64,000 bases of DNA. Origin: Brevundimonas mediterranea (GTDB taxonomy: Bacteria; Pseudomonadota; Alphaproteobacteria; Caulobacterales; Caulobacteraceae). Below are positions 29,037 through 38,811 of the stretch, piece by piece (the stretch's first letter is position 1; each line of letters begins with the position of its first letter). The notes below the pieces were generated by a model that saw nothing but the letters and a program-made list of their open reading frames with translations, was not told where the DNA came from and ran no database searches. The stretch lies in assembly GCF_014196125.1 (NCBI RefSeq), contig NZ_JACIDA010000001.1:682001-746000 (forward strand), written 5' to 3'. The translations under genes were made by a program, and so were the position numbers.

Positions 29037-29998
29037 GAGCGCGACCGGCGGCTGGCCCGCCGCTCCGACAGATCGACCACATCGGCGGGAACCGTCGGGG
29101 TTTGAGCCTTGGCGGCTTCATCGGCCTTGGCCGCAATCTCCATCTCGGTGGCGAAGGCGCCGCCGTAGAAGATGGCGTTGACGTTCCACGACAGCCAGAT
29201 TAGCAGCACCACCACGGCGCCCACAGACCCATAGGTCGCCCCCAGGGGCGCGATCTGCTCCACATAGATGGCGCAAAGCCAGGACGAGATCACCGACATC
29301 AGGGTCGCCACCAGCCCGCCGGTGATCGCCGGCAGCCAAGCCACGGGCGACCTGTGGCTCATGGCGTAGCGATACAAAAGGGTCAGTCCGACCGCGAGGC
29401 CAAGCGCCGGCAGGAAGGCGTCAAGCGGCAGCAATCCGCCATCGAACTGGTCCGTCATCGGCGACGCCGTATGGGCCAGGATTCGGGCCGTCACCACAGC
29501 GCCTGACACGACCGTGAAAAGCGCGAAGGCGAAGACGGCGACGAAGAAGGCCAGAAGGTTGAACTTGAAGAAGCCGTGCGGCTCGGTTTCATCATGAATG
29601 AGATTAAGGCCCGCCAGCAAGGCCTTGAATCCACGATGGGCCGCATAGGCGCCGACGAATAATGCAAAAGCGCTCTGGGTCGAAATCGTCCGCGCAGAAG
29701 CATTGCTCAACCGGGCGATCTCATCCCGGAATATCGTCTGTGCCGCCCGAGGCAACAGGTCCGAAAGGGCGGCGGCCTGAGCGCTGACCTCGTTGATCGA
29801 CAGACCCAGCTTGTAGAAACCGATCAGGATGGCGATGGCGGGAAACACGGCCAGAAGGGCGAAGAATGACACGCCGCCCGTGTAGAGCATGACGTCACGC
29901 CCCCAGCTGCGGGTGAAGGCGCGCACCGAAAGACCGCCCCAGAATCCGGGCGCTTTCAGTACCGATCGGGTCAGATGATCACTCAAGCCGGTTCCCAC
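29033..29998 (-). CDS. YihY/virulence factor BrkB family membrane protein
   Basis: A 321-residue integral membrane protein with six or seven helices. The opening DVMLYTGGVSFFALLAVFPAIAILIGFYKLG, the ALLAGLNLIHDETEPHGFFK segment and the final LIWLSWNVNAIFYGGAFATE are diagnostic of the YihY/BrkB family. BrkB was named for serum resistance in Bordetella, and YihY was once misnamed RNase BN; the function remains unclear. The start is uncertain: I chose the GTG at 29998, since a TTG at 30091 gives a non-conserved extension. Confidence 0.85.
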   Translation of the reverse strand: MGTGLSDHLTRSVLKAPGFWGGLSVRAFTRSWGRDVMLYTGGVSFFALLAVFPAIAILIGFYKLGLSINEVSAQAAALSDLLPRAAQTIFRDEIARLSNASARTISTQSAFALFVGAYAAHRGFKALLAGLNLIHDETEPHGFFKFNLLAFFVAVFAFALFTVVSGAVVTARILAHTASPMTDQFDGGLLPLDAFLPALGLAVGLTLLYRYAMSHRSPVAWLPAITGGLVATLMSVISSWLCAIYVEQIAPLGATYGSVGAVVVLLIWLSWNVNAIFYGGAFATEMEIAAKADEAAKAQTPTVPADVVDLSERRASRRSRS

Positions 29999-30179
29999 AA
30001 CCGTTGAACAGGCGGCGAAACCTAGACCATTCCATCGGCAAGGAAAACACCATCCGCGTGTGACTCTCTTTTCCCCGTCGAGGCGCGCCAAGACATTGCT
30101 TCGTTAAGGGACGCATCGCTATGGTCCCGCGGCCTTCAAGGGGCTATGGGCGCTGCGACGTCCGGGGGAGACGACCAAC

Positions 30180-31487
30180 TTGGCTTTCGATGCGCGTGTA
30201 TTGATCCTGGCGGCTCAGGACGGCCGGCTCGGGCCGCTCGTGGCTGGGCTGGACGCCCTCGGCTGGACCACCGTCACCGCTCGCGACCTGACGTCGGCCG
30301 AGGCCACCTTGCAGGACTTCCCGCTGGACGCCGCAGTGGTGGATTTCGATTCGCTCACCCACGATGCCGTTGTGCGGCTGCGGTCTGCGGCCGAGCCGCG
30401 CAGTCTGCCGATCATGGTTGTCGGCGCGCCGCGCGGTTCCGTCATGGATGCGGACCTGGCCGTGACGCTGCCGCCTCACCCCGCCCAGGCGGCGCTGAGG
30501 CTGGAGCAGATGACCCGCGCCGCGATAGCCGAAGAAGAATTCCATCTGCGCCGCGCCACCTTCGCCGCTCGCGGCATTGATCTGGAGGCCGGCGGCGACG
30601 AACGGGCGCCGCTGCGCGTCCTGGCCGCCGGCGTGGCCGAGCGCCGGTTTCTGGCTCTGTCCAACGCCCTCACCGCCTCCGGCGTCGAGGTTGTCGCTGC
30701 GCCCACCCCCTACACAGCTTTCGACTATCTGCACGAAAGCCCGTTCGACGCCGCCGTCCTGTGGGGCGCCAAGGACCACGCCCCGGCCCTGTCGATCGCC
30801 TCGGGAATGAAGCGCAACACCCGTCTCTACCACATTCCCCTGATGCTCTATCTCCGGGACGGCAGCGAGATCAGTCTCGACGAACTGTTCAATCGGGGCT
30901 TCGCCGACGTCGCCACCGCCGACACCCCGGAAGACGAAACGGCCGAGCGTCTTCTGGCCCTGGCGGGGTCGCACCGACGTCATCTGACCATTCGCAAGGC
31001 TCTGGATTCGGTCCGGGCGCTGGCGGAAATGGACGCCTCGACCGGCCTGTTCACGCCTGAATTGTTCGCCGCCCATCTGGCGCGCGTCGCCGACGCCTCG
31101 CGCGCCCGGCGACGCCCCCTGTCGGTCTGCGTGCTGCGGGTAAGGGAGAACGAAGCCGTGACCTGGGCGCGGCAGGGCGGCTGGCTGGATCGGGCCATGC
31201 CCCAGATCGGCGCCATGGTCTCGCGCTTGGTCCGGGTCGAGGACACGCCCGCCCGCCTCGCCAAGGAAGTCTTCGCCCTAGCCCTGCCGGCGACCCGGGG
31301 CGAGGCCGCGCGCCTGGCCGCCGAACGGATCGCCGCCGTCATCGGTTGCACTGCCTTCGACGCAGGCCCCGACCGCTCGCCCTTCGTCGCCGAATTCGAC
31401 GTGGGGGCCGCCGAGATGCAGCCGAACGAAAGCGCCGCCGCCCTGCTGGAACGCGCTTCCGCCGACCTGTTCGACAAGACGCGCTGA
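30180..31487 (+). CDS. popA: Cell-cycle response regulator PopA-like c-di-GMP effector
   Basis: A 435-residue protein of PleD/PopA architecture: receiver domain 1 (about 6-120) with a candidate phospho-acceptor Asp55 in AAVVDFDSL; receiver-like domain 2 (about 145-260), where the matching site is AAVLWGAKD without an acceptor Asp; and a degenerate GGDEF domain (about 280-430). The GGDEF signature is replaced by AKEVF (361-365), so it should not make c-di-GMP. The inhibitory-site RxxD (RVED, 352-355) sits five residues before it, as required for c-di-GMP binding. Caulobacter PopA works this way, in c-di-GMP-dependent recruitment of CtrA to ClpXP. The start is TTG with GGGGGAG about 9 bases upstream. 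Confidence 0.85.
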   Translation: MAFDARVLILAAQDGRLGPLVAGLDALGWTTVTARDLTSAEATLQDFPLDAAVVDFDSLTHDAVVRLRSAAEPRSLPIMVVGAPRGSVMDADLAVTLPPHPAQAALRLEQMTRAAIAEEEFHLRRATFAARGIDLEAGGDERAPLRVLAAGVAERRFLALSNALTASGVEVVAAPTPYTAFDYLHESPFDAAVLWGAKDHAPALSIASGMKRNTRLYHIPLMLYLRDGSEISLDELFNRGFADVATADTPEDETAERLLALAGSHRRHLTIRKALDSVRALAEMDASTGLFTPELFAAHLARVADASRARRRPLSVCVLRVRENEAVTWARQGGWLDRAMPQIGAMVSRLVRVEDTPARLAKEVFALALPATRGEAARLAAERIAAVIGCTAFDAGPDRSPFVAEFDVGAAEMQPNESAAALLERASADLFDKTR

Positions 31488-31491
31488 GGGT

Positions 31492-34400
31492 TTACGCCCC
31501 CGCCACCCGCGCCAGGTCAGCGGTGATCCGCTCCGCCACCTTCAGCCGCTCTTCCGCCGTCGGCCAATCGCCGGACACGACGATCTTCTGATCCGGCCGG
31601 ATCTTCCAGAAGGCCTGGTTCTTCTGGATCAGCCCAACCAATCCAATGGGATTGGGGAAACTGTTGTCGCGCAGTGTCAGCACGGCGCCGCGCGGCCCGA
31701 TGTCGATCTTCTCGATACAGGCCCGGCGGCAGTTCGACTTGATGCCGACGATCTTCAGCAGTTGCCGCGCCTCGTCCGGCAGCGGCCCGAACCGGTCGAT
31801 CAGTTCGGCGGCCAGGGCTTCGCGATCCTCGGCCTGTTCCGCGTCGGACAGGCGGCGATACAGGCTGAGACGGACGTTCAGGTCCGGGACGTATTCCTCT
31901 GGAATCAGGACGGAAGCGCCGACGTTGATCGACGGCGACCAGCCACGATCCACATTGGCCCCCTCGCCCTTCTCGCGCAGCTCGGCGACCGCGTCCTCCA
32001 GCATCTGCTGGTACAGTTCGACGCCCACCTCACGTATATGGCCCGACTGTTCATCGCCCAGCAGATTGCCGCCGCCGCGCTGGTCCAGGTCGTGGCTGGC
32101 CAGCTGGAAGCCGGCGCCCAGATTGTCCAGCGACTGCAGCACCTGCAACCGCCGCTCGGCCGACAGGGTCATCGGCTTGACCGCGTCCGTGGTCAGATAG
32201 GCGAAAGCCCGCGCCTTGGACCGGCCGACCCGGCCCCGGATCTGATACAGTTGCGCCAGGCCGAACATGTCGGCGCGGTGCACGACCAGCGTATTGGCCG
32301 TCGGAATATCCAGCCCGCTCTCGACGATGGTGGTCGAGACCAGCACGTCATATTCGCCTTCGTAAAAGGCGCTCATCACCTCCTCCAGCTGGGTCGCCGA
32401 CATCTGGCCGTGGCCGACCACGAACTTGATCTCGGGCACCTGCTCGCGCAGGAATTTCTCGATGGCCGGCAAGTCCTTCAGGCGCGGCGCGACATAATAG
32501 GCCTGACCGCCGCGATATTTCTCGCGCAGCAGGGCCTCGCGCACCAGAACCGGATCCCACGGCGTCACATAGGTCCGCACCGCCAGGCGATCGACTGGCG
32601 GGGTGGCGATGATCGACATCTCGCGAATGCCCGACAGCGCCATCTGCAGGGTGCGCGGGATCGGCGTGGCGGTCAGGGTCAGCAGGTGAACATCGGCGCG
32701 CAGCGACTTCAGCTTCTCCTTGTGCTTGACGCCGAAGTGCTGCTCCTCGTCGACGATGACCAGGCCCAGGTCGCGGAAACCGACCTGTTCGCTCAGCACC
32801 GCATGGGTGCCGACGACGATTTCGACCGAGCCGTCCTTCAGGCCCGCGCGCGTTTCCGCCGCCTCCTTGCCCCCCACCATCCGCGACAGTTGGCGCACCT
32901 TGACCGGCCAGCCGGCGAACCGCTCGGTGAAGGTCTTGTAGTGTTGGCGCGCCAGCAAGGTCGTCGGCGCCACAATGGCCACCTGCTGTCCCGTCATGGC
33001 CACGACGAAGGCGGCCCGCAGCGCCACCTCGGTCTTGCCGAAGCCGACGTCGCCGCAGATCAGCCGATCCATCGGCGTGCCCTTGCCCAGATCCTCCAGC
33101 ACGTCGCCGATGGCGTTCAACTGGTCGTCCGTCTCCTCATAGGGGAAGCGGGCGCAGAATTCGGCGAACAGGCCCGGCGGCGGCACAACCGCGTCGGTCT
33201 CGCGCAGCGCCCGTTTGGCGGCGAGCGCGATCAGCCCCTCGGCCATGGCGCGCAGGCGCTCCTTGGCCTTTGACTTGCGCGCCTGCCAGCCGGCGCCGCC
33301 CAGCCGGTCCAGCTGCGCGCCTTCTGAATCCGAGCCGTATCGGGTCAGAAGGTCAATATTTTCAACCGGCAGATACAGTTTGCTCTCACCGGCGTACACC
33401 AGCTCGAGGCAGTCGTGCGGCGCCTGCTGGATGTCCAGCGTCTTCAGCCCCTCATACCGCCCGATGCCGTGATCCAGGTGGACCACCAGGTCGCCGGTCG
33501 TCAGGGCCGAGGCCTCGGCCAGGAAGTTCGACGCCCGCCGCTTCTTGCGCGGTCGCGCCAGCCGGTCGCCCAGGATGTCGGTCTCGGAGATGACCGCGAC
33601 CTCGTCCGTCGCAAACCCATGCTCAACCGGCAGGACGCCGCGCAGATACAGGTCCTTGGGCGCCGTCTGGACGTCGGCCCAGTCGCGCACGGCGACGATA
33701 TGATCCAGGCCGTGGTCGGCCAGCATGGTCGCCAGACGTTCCGACGAGCCCTCGGTCCAGGAGGCGAACAGCACCCGCTTGCCGTCGGCCTTCAGCGCCG
33801 CAGCATGGGCCGCCACCGCCTCGAACAGGTTGACGCTGTCCTGCGCCCGCTCGGCCGCAAAGGTCCGGCCCAGCCGGCCGCCCGCATCCTCGCCGCCGCC
33901 CGAGAACGGCGTAAACCGCCGCACGGCGCGCCCCGCCAGGGCCTGGTTCCAATCGCCGGCGTCCAGATATAGCGACCGGGGCGGCAGCGCGCGATTGGCC
34001 GCCGCGTGGCCCCCACCCTTGCCTTTTTGAGCCTTGGCGGCTTCCGTCCGCCCCTCATAGGCGTCGGCGATCAGATCCCACCGCTCGGCCCGCGCGCTCT
34101 CGGCCTGATTGTCGAGGAAGATTTGGGCTTGGTCCGGCAGATAGTCGAACAGCGAATCCAGGCTCTCGTAGAACAGCGGCAACCACTGCTCCATGCCCTG
34201 ACGCCGCGCGCCCTCGCTGATCGTCGCGTACAGGGGATCGTCGCCCGGCGCCCCGAACAGCTTCAGATAGCCGGTGCGGAAGCGCGAGATCGCATCGGCG
34301 TCCAGCAGGGCCTCCGACACGGGCGCCAGCGACACCGCCGTCATCTGCCCCGTCGACCGCTGGGTCTCGGGGTCGAAGGTGCGGATCGATTCCAGCTCGG

Positions 34401-34965
34401 ACCCGAACATGTCCAGCCGCACCGGCTCCTCGAAGCCCGGTGGATAGACGTCCACCACCCCGCCCCGCACCGCGAACTCGCCCCGCTCCGACACGGTCGA
34501 GGCCCGGACATAGCCGTTGGCGGCGAAATACCGCTCCAGCGCCTGGATATCGAGATCGCGGCCCACCTTGGTCTCGAACCCCGCCTGGGTCGTCACCGAC
34601 TTGGGCGGCATCCTCTGCATGGCCGCGCCGACGGTCGTGACCACCAGAACCGGCGCGTCGCCCGTCTTGCGCTGGGCCAGCCGCGTCAGGGTCGCCATCC
34701 GCTGGGCGGCGATTCCCGGCGTCGGGCTCAGCCGGTCATAGGGCAGACAATCCCAGGCCGGATATTCAAGAATTTCGACATCTTGCGAGAAGAAGCGAAA
34801 CGCCTGAACAAACCCGCCCGACCGCTGATAGTCGCGCGCCACGAAGACGCCGACGCCGCCATCCTTCGCGATCCGCTCGGCGACAACCAGGGCGTCCAGC
34901 CCCTCCGGCGCCCCGCCCAGATCGGCGTCGGTCCGGTGCTGCACAGTGACCTGTTGATCCATCAA
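31492..34965 (-). CDS. mfd: Transcription-repair coupling factor Mfd
   Basis: A 1157-residue SF2 DNA translocase that removes stalled RNA polymerase and recruits UvrA. In order: UvrB-homology region (1-350), RNA-polymerase-interacting CarD-like domain around [18 protein letters not shown] (about 500), and RecG-like translocase with Walker [42 protein letters not shown] and QIRGRVGRS, followed by a C-terminal TRCF domain. The ATG overlaps the sdhE stop (ATGA). It is convergent with popA, with a 4-base gap. Confidence 0.97.
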   Translation of the reverse strand: MMDQQVTVQHRTDADLGGAPEGLDALVVAERIAKDGGVGVFVARDYQRSGGFVQAFRFFSQDVEILEYPAWDCLPYDRLSPTPGIAAQRMATLTRLAQRKTGDAPVLVVTTVGAAMQRMPPKSVTTQAGFETKVGRDLDIQALERYFAANGYVRASTVSERGEFAVRGGVVDVYPPGFEEPVRLDMFGSELESIRTFDPETQRSTGQMTAVSLAPVSEALLDADAISRFRTGYLKLFGAPGDDPLYATISEGARRQGMEQWLPLFYESLDSLFDYLPDQAQIFLDNQAESARAERWDLIADAYEGRTEAAKAQKGKGGGHAAANRALPPRSLYLDAGDWNQALAGRAVRRFTPFSGGGEDAGGRLGRTFAAERAQDSVNLFEAVAAHAAALKADGKRVLFASWTEGSSERLATMLADHGLDHIVAVRDWADVQTAPKDLYLRGVLPVEHGFATDEVAVISETDILGDRLARPRKKRRASNFLAEASALTTGDLVVHLDHGIGRYEGLKTLDIQQAPHDCLELVYAGESKLYLPVENIDLLTRYGSDSEGAQLDRLGGAGWQARKSKAKERLRAMAEGLIALAAKRALRETDAVVPPPGLFAEFCARFPYEETDDQLNAIGDVLEDLGKGTPMDRLICGDVGFGKTEVALRAAFVVAMTGQQVAIVAPTTLLARQHYKTFTERFAGWPVKVRQLSRMVGGKEAAETRAGLKDGSVEIVVGTHAVLSEQVGFRDLGLVIVDEEQHFGVKHKEKLKSLRADVHLLTLTATPIPRTLQMALSGIREMSIIATPPVDRLAVRTYVTPWDPVLVREALLREKYRGGQAYYVAPRLKDLPAIEKFLREQVPEIKFVVGHGQMSATQLEEVMSAFYEGEYDVLVSTTIVESGLDIPTANTLVVHRADMFGLAQLYQIRGRVGRSKARAFAYLTTDAVKPMTLSAERRLQVLQSLDNLGAGFQLASHDLDQRGGGNLLGDEQSGHIREVGVELYQQMLEDAVAELREKGEGANVDRGWSPSINVGASVLIPEEYVPDLNVRLSLYRRLSDAEQAEDREALAAELIDRFGPLPDEARQLLKIVGIKSNCRRACIEKIDIGPRGAVLTLRDNSFPNPIGLVGLIQKNQAFWKIRPDQKIVVSGDWPTAEERLKVAERITADLARVAGA

Positions 34966-35300
34966 CCGATGCCCTTGCCGACCTCTGCGGCCACATGCTC
35001 GCGCATGAAGGCGCGAACCTTGGCCATCACGGGCGTCTCGAACTCGGGCGGCGTCGGGTCACGTTCGATGATCCAGCCGTAGAGCCACTGGTCCTCCTCG
35101 TCGATCAGCAGTTCGAGCTGATCCAGTTCGGCGTCGGTCAGAGTCGGCGCCACCTGGTCCGAAAACGGACCCAGCACCATGTCGGCCTCGCGGAAACCGC
35201 GCCGCCAGGACCGGAACTGGATACGGCCCAGCCGTTGCTTGCGGGCCAGGGCCGCTTGGTCGCCACTGTCGTCTTGGGGATGCGCGTCGATGTCGGTCAC
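34962..35300 (-). CDS. sdhE: Succinate dehydrogenase flavinylation factor SdhE
   Basis: A 112-residue member of the SdhE/CptB family that promotes covalent FAD attachment to SdhA. The conserved RGxxE motif is RGFREADMVLGPF, followed by DEEDQWLYGWI. The GTG start at 35300 is supported by an AAGGA site about 6 bases upstream; longer open frames upstream overlap recG. The order recG-sdhE-mfd is common in alphaproteobacteria, with recG divergent. The stop overlaps the mfd start. Confidence 0.92.
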   Translation of the reverse strand: MTDIDAHPQDDSGDQAALARKQRLGRIQFRSWRRGFREADMVLGPFSDQVAPTLTDAELDQLELLIDEEDQWLYGWIIERDPTPPEFETPVMAKVRAFMREHVAAEVGKGIG

Positions 35301-35435
35301 AAGAATCCTTGCCCGTTGAATATGCCAGGTGCGCTCAAGCAGAGAGCCGCCGCGCGGCGAGCGATGGCGCACCCGGAATGGAAGAAGCGCAGATAGCCTT
35401 CCTGAACGGACTTCGCCACCCGTCATGGTCACGCT

Positions 35436-37535
35436 ATGTTCCCGGCGATGCGTCCGCAGATTCTCTTTCCCCTGTTCGCCGAGGTCTCCAGCCTGAAGGG
35501 CGTGGGCCCCCGCGTCCTGCCCCTGGTGCAGAAGGTGGCGGGTCCGCTGGTGCGCGACCTGGTCTTCCTCAGCCCCTCCGGCGTCATCGTCCGCCAGCCC
35601 ATGGAGGCGGCGACCGCCGTGGACGGCGAGGTCGGAATCTTCGAGATCGTCATCGACCGCCTGTTCGTCCCCAGCCGCCCCGGCGCCCCGCTGAAGGTCC
35701 GCGCCAGCGACCCGACCGGCTTCGTGCACCTGGTCTGGTTCGGCGGCTCGCCCCAGCATATCGACCGGCTGCTGCCGCGCGGCGAGACCCGGCTGGTCTC
35801 GGGCAAGGTCGAACGCTTCAACGGCGAGGTCCAGATCGTCCACCCGGACATCGTCACCCTGGACAAGGCCGCCGACATCCCGGCCTCCGAACCCGTCTAT
35901 CCGGCGACGCAGGGCCTGACCTCGCGCCAGCTGCGCAAATTGGTCCAGGCCGCCCTGCCCGCCGCCCCCGACCTGCCGGAATGGCAGGACCCCGCCTGGC
36001 TGAAGAAGCAGAACTGGCTGGGCTGGCGCGCCGCGCTGGACGCCCTGCACGCCCCGGCGGGCGAGCTGGACCTGACGCCAGACGCCCCCGCCCGCCAGCG
36101 CCTGGCCTATGACGAATTCCTGGCCCACCAGCTGGCCCTGGCCCGCCGTCGTCGCGCCCGCGAGATCAAGCCGTCGCCCGTCATCGCGCCCGGCGCCGCC
36201 TCCGACCACCTGCTCCAGGCCCTACCCTTCACCCTGACCAACGCCCAGGCCCAGGCCGTCGCCGAAGTCCGCCGCGACCTGGCGTCCGGCAAACAGATGG
36301 GCCGCCTGCTTCAGGGCGACGTCGGCTCGGGCAAGACCGCCGTCGCCGCCCTGGCCCTGGCCGACGCGGCCTCCAGCGGCTTCCAGTCCGCCCTGATGGC
36401 CCCGACCGAAATCCTGGCCCGCCAGCACTACGAGAAACTCGGCCCCCTGCTGGAGTCGGCCGGCGTCGCCTCCGTCCTGCTCACAGGCCGCGACACCAAC
36501 GGCCAACGGCGCGAGAAACTGGCCGCCCTGGCCTCCGGTCACGCCCAGGTCGCCATCGGCACCCACGCCCTGTTCCAGGACGCCGTCCGCTTCGACCGCC
36601 TGGCCCTGGCCGTCATCGACGAACAGCACCGGTTCGGCGTCAGCGAGCGCCAGCGGCTTCAGGCCAAGGGCGACCCCCGCATCGGCGCCGTCCACCTGCT
36701 GACCATGTCGGCCACCCCCATCCCCCGCACCCTGGAACTGACCCAGTACGGCGAGCTGGAGGTCAGCCGCCTGATGGAGAAGCCGCCCGGCCGCACCCCC
36801 GTCACCACCGCCGTCGTCCCCCTGGTCCGGATCGGCGAGGTCGCCGCCCGGCTGAAGACGGCGCTGGACGCCGGCGCCCAGGCCTATTGGATCTGCCCCC
36901 TGGTCGCCGAATCCGAGGCCATCGACTTAGCCGCCGCCGTTGACCGCGCCGACGACCTGCGCCGCCTGCTGGGGGTCGAGGTCGGCCTGGCCCACGGTCA
37001 GATGCCCGGCGCCGAGCGCGAAGCCGTCATGGCCGACTTCGCCGACGGCCGCATCCCCCTGCTGGTCGCCACCACCGTGGTCGAGGTCGGGGTGGACGTG
37101 CCCAACGCCTCGATCATGGTCATCGAACACGCCGACCGCTTCGGCCTGGCCCAACTGCACCAGCTGCGCGGCCGCGTCGGTCGCGGCTCAAAGGCCAGTT
37201 CGTGCATCCTGCTGTACGGCGGCCAGGACGGCGCCCTCGGCGAAACTGCGAAAGAAAGACTGGAAACCCTGCGCCGCACCGAGGACGGCTTCGTCATCGC
37301 CGAGGAGGACTTCCGCCTGCGCGGCGGCGGCGACCCCCTGGGCCTGAAACAGAGCGGCTTCCCCGCCTACCGTTTCGCCGACCCGATCCGCCACCGCTCC
37401 CTGATGCTGGCCGCCGCCGACGACGCCCGCCTGATCCTCAACCGCGACCCCGACCTGGCGTCCGAGCGCGGCCAGGCGGTGCAGGTGCTGGAGGAGCTGT
37501 TCGACTGGAAGGGGCATAAGGCGGGGGCGGATTGA
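35436..37535 (+). CDS. recG: ATP-dependent DNA helicase RecG
   Basis: A 699-residue branch-migration helicase that reverses stalled forks and processes D- and R-loops. N-terminal wedge/OB domain (about 1-230, starting LKGVGPRVLPLVQKV), then SF2 helicase motifs: [43 protein letters not shown] and HQLRGRVGRGSK. The ATG at 35436 is used; an ATG four codons later is also possible. It is divergent from sdhE-mfd. The accessory pocket begins directly after its stop. Confidence 0.96.
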   Translation: MFPAMRPQILFPLFAEVSSLKGVGPRVLPLVQKVAGPLVRDLVFLSPSGVIVRQPMEAATAVDGEVGIFEIVIDRLFVPSRPGAPLKVRASDPTGFVHLVWFGGSPQHIDRLLPRGETRLVSGKVERFNGEVQIVHPDIVTLDKAADIPASEPVYPATQGLTSRQLRKLVQAALPAAPDLPEWQDPAWLKKQNWLGWRAALDALHAPAGELDLTPDAPARQRLAYDEFLAHQLALARRRRAREIKPSPVIAPGAASDHLLQALPFTLTNAQAQAVAEVRRDLASGKQMGRLLQGDVGSGKTAVAALALADAASSGFQSALMAPTEILARQHYEKLGPLLESAGVASVLLTGRDTNGQRREKLAALASGHAQVAIGTHALFQDAVRFDRLALAVIDEQHRFGVSERQRLQAKGDPRIGAVHLLTMSATPIPRTLELTQYGELEVSRLMEKPPGRTPVTTAVVPLVRIGEVAARLKTALDAGAQAYWICPLVAESEAIDLAAAVDRADDLRRLLGVEVGLAHGQMPGAEREAVMADFADGRIPLLVATTVVEVGVDVPNASIMVIEHADRFGLAQLHQLRGRVGRGSKASSCILLYGGQDGALGETAKERLETLRRTEDGFVIAEEDFRLRGGGDPLGLKQSGFPAYRFADPIRHRSLMLAAADDARLILNRDPDLASERGQAVQVLEELFDWKGHKAGAD

Positions 37536-37579
37536 GGGTCGTCCTAGCCCCATGCCCCATGCCCGACACCTCTCGCCCG

Positions 37580-37600
37580 ACACCCCACACCCCACACCCC
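37580..37600. repeat. ACACCCC tandem repeat (3 units)
   Basis: Three perfect copies of the 7-bp unit ACACCCC lie 45 bases after the recG stop. They are preceded by a similar but separate CCCCATG doublet at about 37550-37565. Such C-rich heptamers can change number by slippage. Confidence 0.8.
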
Positions 37601-37604
37601 ACGC

Positions 37605-37731
37605 CCGTCATCCTAGGCCTTGTGCCTAGGATCCATAGACTCAGACGCCAGGAGCCACCGCACATCCGCCACCCGCGCTCGGCGCTACACACCGAGCGTA
37701 TGGACCCTAGGCACAAGGCCTAGGATGACGG
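37605..37731. repeat. Nested palindromic element
   Basis: Outer arms of 33 bases (37605-37637 and 37699-37731) are inverted copies with one mismatch. Each arm contains its own hairpin, CCTAGGC, 5 bases, GCCTAGG. The 61-base centre ends with a third hairpin, CGCTCGG (37676-37682), 9 bases, CCGAGCG (37692-37698). The arms translate to VILGLVPRI-type peptides that appear as spurious annotated proteins in many alphaproteobacteria, which points to a dispersed palindromic repeat family. No transposase is present. Confidence 0.8.
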
Positions 37732-37768
37732 TGATCAGACCTGTCCAGCCCGTCTGCTGATGTTCCAC

Positions 37769-37822
37769 ATGTCGGCTTTCGGTCGGAACGCTGGATTCCG
37801 CTTTCGACCCATTGCGGACATT
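37769..37822. repeat. Dispersed repeat, TGTCSGC...GCGGACA family, copy 1
   Basis: A 54-base segment beginning ATGTCGGCTTTCGG and ending GACCCATTGCGGACAT. The ends are inverted (ATGTCxGC against GCGGACAT). Translations give the NVRNGSKA-type peptides known as spurious proteins in rhizobia and related genomes. It lies just upstream of a small ORF. Confidence 0.7.
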
Positions 37823-37856
37823 ACGGCCCGCTCGCAGTGTGCTGTTTAATGTACTT

Positions 37857-38213
37857 ATGAGGCACGCCATGAGAATACTGATGCTGAGCCTGGGGATCGG
37901 AGGCTCCACTGATCGCGCTGGGCGGAGTGACGATGGATCAGCCCGACGCCACGCCGCATTCCAAGCCGCGTTTCAGCTTGGTCCGGCTTGGCATGGCGGA
38001 CAGGGAGCCATCTTTCTGAAAACGGACAAGAGCGTTGGTGACGCCTATCAGCACGTGCTGCGGGTGTTAGATGATCGCGACCTCTTGCTGGTAATCGAGC
38101 TTCCAGAGTCGGCGGACGTGAGTTTCTCAGGACTGCGTTTCGACGAAGAAGGGTTTGATGAGATTTTTCCGGCGGCGACCGAAATCCAACACCTGAACGA
38201 GTGGCGGGGATAA
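37857..38213 (+). CDS. Hypothetical protein, possibly damaged at the 5' end
   Basis: I do not recognise it. The C-terminal 70 residues (from GAIFLKTDKSVGDAYQHVL to the end NEWRG) look like a genuine acidic, beta-rich small domain. The N-terminal 45 residues look like random translation. In another frame, an ATG at about 37932 opens a plausible peptide (MDQPDATPHSKPRFSLVRLG) that runs into a stop just where this frame becomes protein-like. A frameshift or a lost start is therefore possible. It lies between two copies of the dispersed repeat. Confidence 0.4.
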   Translation: MRHAMRILMLSLGIGGSTDRAGRSDDGSARRHAAFQAAFQLGPAWHGGQGAIFLKTDKSVGDAYQHVLRVLDDRDLLLVIELPESADVSFSGLRFDEEGFDEIFPAATEIQHLNEWRG

Positions 38214-38294
38214 GCCGACGAAGAGATGGCCGCGAACGGCCGCTTCCCACCCCTATCGGAAGTCCGCAACGTCCGCTCCTGGCAAGGGCAACCG

Positions 38295-38347
38295 ATGTCC
38301 GCTTTCGGGAAGTGAGCCAACTTCGCAAATCGACCCGTTGCGGACAT
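38295..38347. repeat. Dispersed repeat, TGTCCGC...GCGGACA family, copy 2
   Basis: A 53-base segment beginning ATGTCCGCTTTCGGG and ending CGACCCGTTGCGGACAT, closely matching copy 1 at both ends. A shorter, more diverged piece (38234-38265, GAACGGCCGCTTCCCACCC) precedes it. Confidence 0.7.
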
Positions 38348-38369
38348 TCAGGGCAAGTGGCACGCTTGA

Positions 38370-38651
38370 GTGATGGATGACTTGAAAGCAGTTCTTTTCG
38401 ACGCCCGGAGTTGGCTTGATATGCAACCGGAGCCGCAGGAAGGCTCCGCTACTTGGTATGGCTTCAACAATCTGCGGAAGCTCGTCGCGTCCCTCGAAGC
38501 CGACCCATCTGCGCCAAGTCTCGAACGAGCCTGTCACGCCTTGGGGTGGCACGTCAGCGACCAGTATGGAGCCTACGAGGAACTACCAACCATCGCTCAC
38601 TTCAACGACCGCGTGAGGCAGATTGCCAAGGAAATGCGACGAGCCGAGTAG
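38370..38651 (+). CDS. Hypothetical protein, 93 residues
   Basis: A small soluble protein with balanced composition (MDDLKAVLFDARSWLDMQP at the start, NDRVRQIAKEMRRAE at the end) and no signal peptide or helix of membrane type. I do not recognise a family. The reading starts at GTG 38370 or the ATG directly after it. Codon use is less GC-biased than in the flanking core genes, which fits acquired DNA. It is bracketed by dispersed repeat copies on both sides. Confidence 0.55.
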   Translation: MMDDLKAVLFDARSWLDMQPEPQEGSATWYGFNNLRKLVASLEADPSAPSLERACHALGWHVSDQYGAYEELPTIAHFNDRVRQIAKEMRRAE

Positions 38652-38761
38652 GTCCGCTTTCCACCCTTAGCGGACGCAAACCGCGACCGCACTTTAGCCT
38701 GAAGGCCAACGCCTGCTTTCAGCCTCTAAGGCCAAGACCAAACTCGACCCATTGCGGACAT
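38652..38761. repeat. Dispersed repeat family, copies 3 and 4
   Basis: GTCCGCTTTCCACCCTTAGCGGAC at 38652-38675 is a short copy with inverted ends. At 38711-38761 a longer copy ends CGACCCATTGCGGACAT, identical to copy 1 at that end. A further diverged piece (TGTCCGCTACCCACCC and ACGTCCGCTTTCC) lies at 39617-39663. Confidence 0.65.
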
Positions 38762-38811
38762 CGGCACCGCACTACTCCCGCTGTCAAAGGCGCTTTTGGG
38801 TAGGACTGTCT

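Noticed and set aside
31762..33273. 503-residue open frame on the plus strand
   Set aside because: Antisense of mfd, with shadow composition and no motif.
37580..37600. Possible CRISPR or regulatory iteron run
   Set aside because: Simple ACACCCC heptamer repetition without spacers; better described as a microsatellite.
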